Source: Dugong dugon (Eukaryota; Chordata; Mammalia; Sirenia; Dugongidae). From it: a stretch of 64,000 nucleotides of DNA. The stretch's first letter is position 1. Every line of letters begins with the position of its first letter. Below, piece after piece: positions 22,195 to 31,158 of the stretch. Both the position numbers and the translations under genes were made by a program. A model generated the notes under the pieces. It was not told the origin of the DNA, made no database searches, and saw nothing but the letters and a program-made list of their open reading frames with translations. The stretch is from contig CM057465.1 of NCBI GenBank assembly GCA_030035585.1, positions 28,600,001 to 28,664,000 on the forward strand, in the 5' to 3' direction.

Positions 22195-22410
22195 ACAGGG
22201 TTTCTCAACCTCAGCACTATTGAAATTTTGACCTGGATAATTCTTTGTTGTGGTGGTCTGTCCTATGTATTGTAGGATGTTTAGCAGAATCCCTGGCCTC
22301 TGCCCACTAGATGCCAGTAGCACCCCCAGTTGTGATAACGAAAAATGTGTCCAGATATTGTCAAATGTGCTCTGGAAAAACCACCCCTGGTTCTGGAAGA
22401 ATGATTTGGT
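22195..22410 (+). mobile_element. MER20 (hAT-Charlie DNA transposon relic)
   Basis: cagggtttctcaacctcagc, ggataattctttgttgtggt, tgtaggatgtttagcagaat and tagatgccagtagcaccccc match MER20 in order. Near full length, with a degraded right end. Confidence 0.8.
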
Positions 22411-23043
22411 GATTAATGACTTTATATTTAAAAGGTATGAAGAAGACTGTATCTGCAGGTGTGCAGCCAATCTGTATTCAGAGGTGACAGCGGGCTTGTC
22501 AAGACTCATCTTACTCATTGATACCTACTTACTCTGCAGATAAATGTAGACACAAATGCAGTTAGAAGAGATCTAGAATACATTAGGGACTTGGAGGCTT
22601 GGTATAGGAAACTGAAGGATTAAGAGGAAAAAGTTTTCTTATCTTTATGTGATAGTTATGGAAATGAAGAGGAAATCTAAAGAAATAACTTATCATGTAA
22701 AAAGGAGAAGTGAGAAGTAAACATTTTACACAGTGAAACCTGTGAGAGCTGGAACTCGATGGGACTACCTTGTTTTTTGGGGTCACTCAGTTTTCCGCCT
22801 TTGATAGGATGCAGTCTTACCACTTTTCTATTGCTTGTTTTAGTGGAAAATATTCGAGTTTTACTTCTTTGACAGGTTTCCACCTTACACAGTTCTGGCT
22901 TTCACAGGTTTCTACTTCCAGGAATTGTATGGTTGTTTTAGGAGTAGTCTGAGCTGGCAATTAAGAGCATTTTTAACGTACTGATTGATTGGCATTCATT
23001 TACTCTTCATGTTCTAGATGTCTGAGAGTTGGTAGAGGCCCTA
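22411..23043. other. TRHDE: intron, nothing recognised
   Basis: Several overlapping chance frames and no supported repeat. Confidence 0.45.
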
Positions 23044-23128
23044 CAGCAGTGGTTCTTAAACTACATATACATATAACCTGGGAACTTCTTTTTCAAAATT
23101 CACATTTATGGACCCCACTCTAGACCTG
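23044..23128 (+). mobile_element. MER5A-type hAT relic, left part
   Basis: gcagtggttcttaaactaca starts the element, with tatggaccccactctagacc following. It resumes at 23293 (actctagacctgttgaatct) to about 23370 after the SINE insertion. Confidence 0.7.
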
Positions 23129-23292
23129 AAGCCCTGGTGGTACAGTGGTTTAGAGCTCGGCCGCCAACCAAAAGGTCGGCAGTTCAAATCCACCAGCCGC
23201 TCCTTGGAAACCCTATGGGGCAGTTCTGCTCTGTCCTATAGGGTCGCTATGAGTTGGAATCAACTTGACAGCAATCGGTTTGGTTTTGGTTT
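23129..23292 (+). mobile_element. AfroSINE, short form, with 12-bp target duplication
   Basis: Flanked by ACTCTAGACCTG at 23117-23128 and 23293-23304. CpG-rich and close to consensus, so relatively young. It splits the MER5A relic. Confidence 0.95.
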
Positions 23293-23370
23293 ACTCTAGA
23301 CCTGTTGAATCTGAATCTTTAGGTGTGAGGCCTCAGCTTTGAGAGTGTATTAAAATGCTCTGATGCACAC

Positions 23371-23690
23371 TCCTGAAAGAGAAGCATAGACGAAGCCTTT
23401 CTTCCCATGCTTCTCTGTCTGGAACGATCTTTTGTGACCCTGTTTCCTCCTTTTAAGGGCATATCCTAGAATTCACACAGAGAGCATTTCTTCTTAATTC
23501 TCATTGGCCAGAACTTTGTCATATGCTGTATCTAAGTTCAAGGATGTTGGGAAATAAAGTTTTATTTCAGAAGGCCATGTGTACCGCTAAAAATGAAGAA
23601 TTCTGAAGCTAAGTATCAAGGGACGATGGACACTGATGGACAGTTAGCAGTCCCTGGCACAGATCATTATTGTTTTTAAAATACAGTAAC
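23371..23690. other. TRHDE: intron, nothing recognised
   Basis: No supported repeat or coding signal. Confidence 0.45.
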
Positions 23691-24040
23691 AGCAGTGGTC
23701 ATTTATTGAACACCAAGTGGGTGCCAGGAACAGGACCCAACCCGAAACTAAACCCATTCTGACTCATAGCAACCCTATAGGACAGAGTAGAACAGCTCCA
23801 TAGGGTTTCCAGGGAGTGCCTGGTGGATTCAAACTGCCGACCTTTTGGTTAGCAGCCGCACTCTTAACCACTATGCCACCAGGGTTTCCAGGAACAGGAC
23901 AAAGCCACCATATAATGTTGCTGCTATGATTATGTCTATTTTATAGATGAGGAAATGTAATCTCCAAGGGCTGAACAACTTGATCATTGTCACATAGTTG
24001 TTGAATGTCGAGATGAAATGTTAAACAGTTTCTGTCTGGA
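23691..24040 (-). mobile_element. MIR SINE split by an AfroSINE
   Basis: The left part has ggtcatttattgaacaccaa and gggtgccagga. The right part has tattttatagatgaggaaat and cattgtcacatagttg. Confidence 0.75.
23737..23887 (-). mobile_element. AfroSINE, short form, with 13-bp target duplication
   Basis: Flanked by CCAGGAACAGGAC at 23724-23736 and 23888-23900, inside a MIR. Confidence 0.93.
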
Positions 24041-24696
24041 TCTACAAGCATTTTCCATGAGGCCATCTAATTATATTATTCAGTTACCCAGGACAATCCA
24101 GTTACAGTGCTTAGATTCTTTAGTTTTATATATAAAACATATTTGGCCTTTGTTGGTAACAGGAATATCAATAGTCCTTTACATTTAAGATTTTATTAGA
24201 ATTTCACTACTGTATATTTTGAACTTAATATCTACTTTGCTTTCTGGGGTAAGTTTTAAGTGGGGAAAGAGAATGCCACTATAAGGCGGGGCAGCAGCAT
24301 AGACAGCTAAATAACTAAATGTTATTTAGTGAATTTTGGAACACTGTGAGTTTACAGTGCCCAATAATCCAGAGGATTATACGTAATTATTAAGAAATTT
24401 TGGAGTGGCAGTGGTCCTACCAGATTTTGATTCATATAAAATCTTGTTTAGATATATATAAATATATAGGCCTCTCTCCAAGATAACTAGTTCATAATTC
24501 AAATAGAAACATGCATGGTCAAGCTTATTTATCATCTTGAGATGAGACAGTCCAACAGTAGCCTCTGGGATATCTTAGAGCAATGTCTGTCTAATCAGGA
24601 AGCCAGTTACTAATCAGCTCCTCATAGTGGAGGTCCATCCCTGAGATGGCTGTTCTAACCCACAGTCTTTCCTTAGATTTCTTTCGAGTTCCACTG
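24041..24696. other. TRHDE: intron, nothing recognised
   Basis: AT-rich; no supported repeat. Confidence 0.45.
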
Positions 24697-24705
24697 TCAG
24701 AGGAC

Positions 24706-24875
24706 TGGAGCCCTGGTGGTGCAGTGGTTAAGAGCTATGGCTGCTAACCAAAAGGTTGACAGTTCAAATCCATTAGCCACTGCTTGGAAACCCTATGGAG
24801 CAGTCCTGCTCTGTCCTGTAGGGTTGCTATGAGTCGGAACCGACTCGACAGCACCTAACAACAACAACAACAACA
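24706..24875 (+). mobile_element. AfroSINE, short form, with RTE-type tail and 9-bp target duplication
   Basis: TCAGAGGAC flanks it at 24697-24705 and 24876-24884. The tail gcacctaacaacaacaacaa is the RTE 3'-end sequence. Confidence 0.95.
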
Positions 24876-24884
24876 TCAGAGGAC

Positions 24885-25652
24885 CAGATTATACACGTAA
24901 CTGAACCAAGCATATGTTTAAGAAATTGTTAATATGGGGCATATATTTCTCCAAGTCCATGACTAACCTTTTAAATAGTAAGTAATTCATAGTATGCTGG
25001 CCTCTTTTGGAAAGTATTTCCTCTTGAAGCCTTTGTATAGGGTTGTAGATAAGCAGAAATCAGCCTTATTGTCTTATGTGTCTGTCATTTTATCCTGTGG
25101 TTAGATGAAGACTCTGAGACAGGTAAAGAGAGAGAGAGAAAAAAAGGAAGGAAGAGACTTTTAAAAAGTTAAATCCTCCTGCTCCAGAAAAAAGGTCCCA
25201 ATAAAATCCCACCAACAATAAAAGATCTTAGTATTTGTTAATTCTGAGAGGTGGTAATATGTGTCTATCATTCAGTATTCTTTTTTGAATCTTTAACTTA
25301 AAAGTATTAAAACCTCAGCAACAGTAAAATAACACCAACAAAGATATAAAGATGACACATTACATAGAAAGAAAATAATAAATGTCATTCCACAAATGAG
25401 GTTAAATCATTTTCAACAACTTACCTGTTCTAAAAAAAGGATAAATAATCTTACCAAAAGGCTCTGGACTCAGTCATTATGGACAAATACAGGGAAGATG
25501 TTGGAATTTTGTGGTTGCTTATGGTATGACTTTTGCAAATGAAATCATAAAGATATAATTGTCATTGATAAAGAGTTAAATAATCACCAGATGGTGGTAA
25601 CTAAGACTCCAGGAGGATTTGGCTAATAGGAATAGTTTCTGTCATCAGTACT
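24885..25652. other. TRHDE: intron, nothing recognised
   Basis: A purine run (agagagagagaaaaaaagg) near 25130 is the only low-complexity feature. Confidence 0.45.
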
Positions 25653-25833
25653 GTTGTTTGTTGTGTGCTGTTGAGTCAATTCTGACTCATAGCCACCCTA
25701 TAGGACAAAGTAGGACTGCTCCATAGCGTTTCTTTTTGGGAGTAGAATGCCAGGTCTTTTTTCCCATGTGGGTTTGAACTGCTGACCTTTTGGTTAGGAG
25801 CCAAGCACTTAACCGTTGTGCCACCTGGGATCC
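25653..25833 (-). mobile_element. AfroSINE variant with changed middle
   Basis: Standard ends (ctgactcatagccaccctat, cttaaccgttgtgccacc). The middle reads tttttgggagtagaatgcca and fits the third subtype. Confidence 0.85.
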
Positions 25834-26237
25834 TTTCATCCGTACCAGGTCCTAATGTTTTCAGTAGGGTTCACCCTATGTTTATGAGAACAGTTATATC
25901 AGGGTAGGCAGGACAGATAATCTGCTACTAGAGAAAGAAGATTTCTCTGTCTAGTTTAATACATAGGGGCAGGGCCGTCCCAAGCCAGTGGGGAAAAAAA
26001 TCAGCTGCAGTGAGATTTTATTTCTGAAGATACAAAGTCTGTCTAAATGAACAGGAGCAATCTGACAAGAGCAGATCATGTTCGTCAGTAATTTCCACTG
26101 ATTCTACTGGACTCAGTCCTTAAAACTTTTTTCTCTTCAATCACGAAGGCATTACTCCTCCACAAACTCCAAATTTTGGGAGATACTCCTGGATTTCCTT
26201 CTTGGTGTTCTGCCTCTCTATGTCTTGGCTAGAGGGC
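25834..26237. other. TRHDE: intron, nothing recognised
   Basis: No supported repeat. Confidence 0.45.
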
Positions 26238-26511
26238 AGTGGTGTTTCAGTGGTAGAACTCTTGGCTTCCATGAGGGAGATCCAGGTTTGATTCCTGGCC
26301 AATGCACCTCAAGCTCAGCCACCACTCATCTGTCAGTGGAGGCTGCCATGTTGCTGTGATGCTGAACATGTTTCAGTGGACCTGACAGACTAGGAAGAAA
26401 GGCCTGGCGATCTCTTTCCAAAAATCAGCCAACGCAAACTCTATGGATCATAACGATCCCATTGTGCATGGGGTTGCCATGAGTCGGAGGCCGATGGCAG
26501 CTACCAACAAC
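26238..26511 (+). mobile_element. tRNA-Gly-like SINE with RTE-type body and tail
   Basis: The head (26243-26310) follows tRNA-Gly: tttcagtggtagaactct as A box, gtttgattcctggcc as B box, and an acceptor-like ccaatgca. The body shares gaagaaaggcctggcgatct with the RTE 5' leader at 52.9 kb. The tail, ggggttgccatgagtcgg then agctaccaacaaca, is the RTE 3' type. It is not a functional tRNA because the stem pairing is lost. Confidence 0.8.
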
Positions 26512-27184
26512 ATGCCGTGACTATTATTAATTTTAGTGTATTGAACTTGACATTTCAGTCATACAAATAGCTCCATATTGCTTGGCTTACTACTAGTGAG
26601 AGACACTTAGCCCTAAGACAGGTCCTGTGCAGTTTGAGTTATTCTTACATCCCATTTTGCCTCTATCTGCCTCGTGCCTGAGAGTTTGTTCTGCTGGTGG
26701 TTACCAGTTAGAACCCTCTTTCAGCTTTCATCTAAAAAAATTATGAGGTTAGATGTCTTAATTTAATATTTTGCAGGAGGAGCAAGTAGGATCTTGACAC
26801 AGCTATTTCTTATGGGTGACTTCCATATCTGTGATATTTACTGAGAATATACTGCAGGACAGTATTCATTAATTCCCCCATCTGTTTTTGATTCCATGTC
26901 AGAAAGTAATTATAGCCTGAGCATGCTATCTGTATAAATCACAAGCTAGTAATGCTTTCTTGGAAATCTGCATAATACTAACATTGTCAAATCAGGGGGG
27001 CAGAAATCATTTATGATAAACAAACTTCCAGTACTAAACTATGTAAAGCAGACTTTTGCTTTAATTCCTCATTTATTTTAAATTTGCATCTAAACAACTT
27101 GTTAACAGTATTAGAGGAAGAGTTATGGATATTTCAGCCGTAGCAAACAAGAACACAGGCATTCTTCTTGGTGTTGATGTCATG
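26512..27184. other. TRHDE: intron, nothing recognised
   Basis: No supported repeat. Moderately AT-rich. Confidence 0.45.
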
Positions 27185-27718
27185 ATTTCATTCATTCAGT
27201 CACACAATAATATTCACTCAACAAGTATTTCTTTTTGAATTGTCACATGTGCCAGGCACTTCTCCCAGCATTGGGGACACAGCAGTGAATTAAACAGACA
27301 AAACTTCACAGAGCTTACATTCTCTTCCAATGGACGGAGATTGACAAAAAAGAAAATACGTGCTATGTGAGGTGGTGATATGTGCTAAGAAGAAAAACTA
27401 AGCAAGGAAAGGGAGTGATGCAATTTAAAATAGAGTGGTTATGCGAATAAACTGAGAATGCAAGCTTGAGCAGAGATTTAATGAACGGAGAAGTGAGCCT
27501 TAGGATATCTGGGGAAAGAGGATTCCAGGCAGAGGGAATAGCAAATGCAAAGGTGTTAAGCTGGAGGAATGCCTAGAGTTTTCCAGGTCCTGCAAGAAGA
27601 GCACTGGAGTAAAGTGGAGAATGGTAGATGATTTCAGGCATATGTGTGCATGTGTGCCTTTGAAGATTATAAGCAAAGGAGTAACACATCAGACATTTAA
27701 AAGGACACGTCTGGCTGG

Positions 27719-28031
27719 AGCTTGGCTGCTAACCAAAAGGTCAGCAGTTTGAATCCATCAGCTGCTCCTGGGAAACCTTATGGGGCAGTTCTACTCTGTC
27801 CTATACCTGCTGCTGCAGAGTTGATTCTGATTCATAGCAATCCTATAGCGGGTTTAGGACAGAGTAGAACTGCCCCATAGGATTCCCAAGGAGCAGCTGG
27901 TGGATTCTAACTGCCGACCTTTTGGTTAGCAGACGTAGCTCTTAACCACTGCACCACCAAAGCTCCACTGTGTACTATAGAGTCACTGTAATTAGGAATC
28001 CACTCAATGGCAAGGGGTTTGGTTTTGGCTA
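27719..28031 (+). mobile_element. AfroSINE (5' truncated) split by a second AfroSINE
   Basis: The left half, 27719-27805, ends at ctctgtcctata. The right half resumes at about 27968 with tatagagtcactgtaatt and ends caaggggtttggttttgg. Confidence 0.9.
27806..27967 (-). mobile_element. AfroSINE inserted inside another AfroSINE
   Basis: A complete reverse copy (gcagagttgattctgattca to ccaccaaagctcca) lies within the SINE at 27719-28031. Short direct repeats (tcctata / tactata) mark the site. An extra gcgggttta sits in the body. Confidence 0.92.
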
Positions 28032-28234
28032 CAGTATGAGAATATACTGTAGGGGGCGAAGGGTGGAAGCAGCCAGACCATCTAAGTGGTTATGGCAGTA
28101 GAGATGTAGAGAAGTGGTGGGATTTAGGATATATTTTAAAGATAGAACTGCCGGGATTCATGTTATATTGGGTGTGGGTTATAAGAAAATGAGAGAATAT
28201 AAGGAATACTCTAAGGTTTGTCTTATACTTAGAA

Positions 28235-28400
28235 AACCAAAACCAAACCTGTTGCCATCGAGTCGATTCTGACCCATAGTGACCATACAGGACAGAGTAG
28301 AACTGCCCCACAGGGTTTCCAGGGAGCGCTTGGTAGATTCAAACTGGTGATGTTTTGGTTAGCAGCCATAGCTCTTAACTGCTATGCCATCAGGGTTTCT
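28235..28400 (-). mobile_element. AfroSINE, short form
   Basis: From aaaccaaaaccaaacctgtt to catcagggtttc. Similar flanks acttagaa / gcttagaa suggest a target duplication. Confidence 0.92.
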
Positions 28401-29104
28401 GTTTGCTTAGAAGATACCTAGAATTTCTAGGATACATAGGAAACCGCTGAGCTAGTTGCTCATTGTTGTCAGAGCACAGCTCTGAATAAGCTCAACTAAA
28501 ACTAACTTTGAGATCTTTCTGTTCTGTAAATGGACAATACAAATTACTCCACCCAACAAGGTAATTAACTGAGCTGTTGAGAATGCATTTTGCAGCTAAC
28601 ACATTTTATGCACACTTATAAAAATGCAGTATCTATTAAAAATCAGATGCTTTATAGCCAAGACAGTCATTTTGTCATGATTGTTTCTTCTACATTACAT
28701 GCTGTAGAGCTCGTGGGGATTCAACCAATAACTGCATGAAGGCTTTAATAGAATGAAGGCTGATAATATATATTTTTTGCTTTTCTGAAAATCTATGTCA
28801 TTTTGGAGGGAGGACTAGTCAGGTGAGAATACAGTTGGGCTCTCACAGCAGGGCAACTCTGATTCCCACATCTCTTGGTGGCTAAAGTACATTTATTTTT
28901 CCTCCAGGACCATAGACAATTGGTACTCCATGTACATGTCAGTGACTGTAAGGACAGAATGCCTGTGACCCAGCGTTTGCCAATGATTTCTTCACACAGT
29001 TGATATCTGAGAGAGGTCTTTTAAGGGGTATGTTGACAAGCCACTCCTTCAGATTGGTGGATGTGTGTGGCATACAGGAAGGATTTTAAAGGTTGACAGA
29101 TTCT
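28401..29104. other. TRHDE: intron, nothing recognised
   Basis: No supported repeat or exon. Confidence 0.45.
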
Positions 29105-29240
29105 GGAACTGATTCCGCTTCAATTACGTATTAGCTATGTTACTTAACCACTTTAAATAAGTAATCTCATTTCATCTAACAAGCTTTTCTTATGCATGTT
29201 AGATGAAATGAGATTACATATCTGGCATAGAGAAGGTGAT
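29105..29240 (+). mobile_element. MIR SINE altered by an inverted duplication
   Basis: MIR blocks ctggaactgattccgcttca, gctatgttacttaaccactt, then gatgaaatgagattacatat and ctggcatagag. The middle of the element is replaced by the left arm of a perfect inverted repeat (29161-29217). Confidence 0.65.
29161..29217. repeat. perfect 20-bp inverted repeat, 17-base spacer
   Basis: Arm GTAATCTCATTTCATCTAAC at 29161-29180 is exactly complementary to 29198-29217. The spacer is aagcttttcttatgcat. Confidence 0.97.
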
Positions 29241-29676
29241 TTTTCTTCAATTCTTATCTATCCCGGTGGTATATTATATTGTCAGAAAGTAGCAAGTCCA
29301 GTCCAGGTTATCTCAGTAGCTGTAGAAATTCTTTCATTGAGAAATTATTTAATATTATGTACTCATTTTTAAAAATGAAGTGATACATAAAATGTTTAAT
29401 TATTATTTCTGTATTTTGCAAAGCTGTTACCTAAAACCTCCTTTATGAAGACTAAGTGATACATTCTTTGAATTCCTGTAGGACAAAAAATTTTCTCAAA
29501 TTCCATATTATTCTCTTTATGACTTGTTTGAGAGGAAACTCACATCTCAATTCAGTGTCTAGCCTCATAATTTATGTTATCTCCCTTTGGATAACCCTAA
29601 TTCACTTCCTTTCAGTTCATTTCTTTGTTCTTTTTTTTTTTTTAAATTAGAATTCTTCTTATATTGAGTTTATCTT
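29241..29676. other. TRHDE: intron, nothing recognised
   Basis: AT-rich, with a T-run near 29632. No supported repeat. Confidence 0.45.
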
Positions 29677-30502
29677 TTAATCAGCTTTATTGAGGTATAG
29701 TTTATATACAATAAACTGCACCCTTTTTCAATCCACAGTTTTTTTTCAGGTAGTTTTAGGTTTATAGAAAAATGGCACAGAAAGTACAGAGTTCCCATAT
29801 ACCCTGTCTACTTCCTGCACACGGTTTCTTCTACCATTAATATTTTGCATTTGTGTGGCAATTTGTTACAATTAGTGAACCAATATTGATGCATTATTAT
29901 TAACTAAAGTACATAGCTTACATTAGGGTTCACTTTCTGTGTTGTATACTTCTGTGGGTTTTAACAAATACATAATGTCATGTGTCCCTCAGTACAATAT
30001 CATGCAGAATAGTTTCCCTGCCCTGAAAACTCCCTGTGTTCTACCTATTCATTCCTTCGCCCTCTCCCCTGAGTCCCTGGCAACCACTGATCTTTTTACT
30101 CTTTCTATGTTTTTGACTTTTCCAGCATGTAAAATTGTTGTAATCATATAGTATGTAGCTTTTTCAGACACATTTCTTTCACTTGGCAATATGCATTTAA
30201 GGTTCCTCTGTGTCTTTTCATAGCTTGATAGCTCATTTCTTTGTATTGTTGAATTGTATGGATGTACTGGAGTCCTTGATGGCCAAAATGTTAAGTACTC
30301 AACTATTAGCATAAATGTTTGTGTTTTGAACCTACCCAGCAGCACTTCCTAAGAAAGGCCTGAGTATATGCTCCCTAAAGGTTGCAGCCTTGAGAACTCT
30401 GCAGAGTGCACTTCTACTCTGCGTGCATAGAGTTGCCATGAGTTGGAACTGACTTGATGTCTTACAATTTTTTTATCCATTCACCTAGTAAAGGACATCT
30501 TT
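29677..30502 (-). mobile_element. old L1 3' end (first part of the nest)
   Basis: Reverse L1M blocks: atcagctttattgaggtata, aatggcacagaaagtacaga, gttgaattgtatggatgtac, attcacctagtaaaggacat. It is interrupted by the SINE at 30269-30474 and continues past the RTE at 34046. Confidence 0.8.
30269..30474 (+). mobile_element. AfroSINE, long form, diverged
   Basis: Head ggagtccttgatggccaaaa, segment ctccctaaaggttgcagcct, tail actgacttgatgtcttacaa. Inserted in the L1. Confidence 0.85.
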
Positions 30503-31146
30503 CCCCCTCCCCCCTTTTTTTTTTTTTTTGTTGTACTTTAGGTGAAGGTTTATAGAACAAATAGTTTCTCATTAAACAGCCAGTACACATATTGTTTTAT
30601 GACATTGGCTAATAACCCCACGACATGTCAACCCTCTCCGTTCTCCACCTTTTTTAAATTTTTTTGGTGAAAATATACATAACCAAAGATACACAATTTC
30701 AAAAATTTCTATGTGCAAAGTTCAGTGACATCGATTACATTCTTCCAGTTGTGCTGCTATTTTCACTTTAGATGAAGGTTTACAGAACAAAATAGTTTCT
30801 CATTAAACAGTTAGTACACATGTATGACAATGGTTAACAACCCCACTTCATGTCAACACTGTCCTTACTCAACCTTGGGTTCCCTATCACCAGCTTTCCT
30901 ATCCCCTTCTGCTTTATAGTCCTTGTCCCTGGACTGCTGTGCCTCATTAGTCCCTTTTTTTTTTATGGGACTGTCCAATCCCAGGCTGAATGGTGAACCT
31001 CGGAAGTGACTTCACCACTGAGCTAAAAGGGTGTCTGGGGGCCATACTCTCGGGGTTTCTCCAGTCTCCTTCAGGCCAGTAAATCTGGTCTTTTTTGTGT
31101 GTGTTAGAATTTTGTTCTACATCCTTCTCCAGCTCTGTCCAGAACT
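30503..31146 (-). mobile_element. younger afrotherian L1 3' ends, with 13-bp target duplication
   Basis: AAAGGACATCTTT occurs at 30490-30502 and 31147-31159. The interior begins with C/T runs (reverse poly-A), then tgtactttaggtgaaggt and ttctcattaaacagccag. A second, similar block starts at about 30764 (cactttagatgaaggtttac), after 30655-30760, which is the reverse of the 21.2 kb L1 tail. The interior may hold two merged L1 3' ends. Confidence 0.75.
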
Positions 31147-31158
31147 AAAGGACATCTT

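Larger units (their letters stand above)
27185..28230 (-). mobile_element. L2-like ancient LINE, long copy, interrupted by nested SINEs
   Basis: Blocks in order: ggacacagcagtgaatt, cacagagcttacattctc, ggattccaggcagaggga, aaggacacgtctggctg, then after the SINEs gtgggatttaggatatattt. The SINE insertion occupies 27719-28031. The L2 name is tentative; the block order is shared with copies at 5.9, 10.9, 16.3, 44.9, 46.4 and 60.1 kb. Confidence 0.55.

Noticed and set aside
22096..22518. 140-residue minus-strand open frame, the longest in the window
   Set aside because: It overlaps the MER20 relic, and its residues have no family resemblance. Chance frame.
26243..26310. Functional tRNA-Gly gene
   Set aside because: A and B boxes are present, but stem pairing is lost and the sequence runs into a SINE body and tail.
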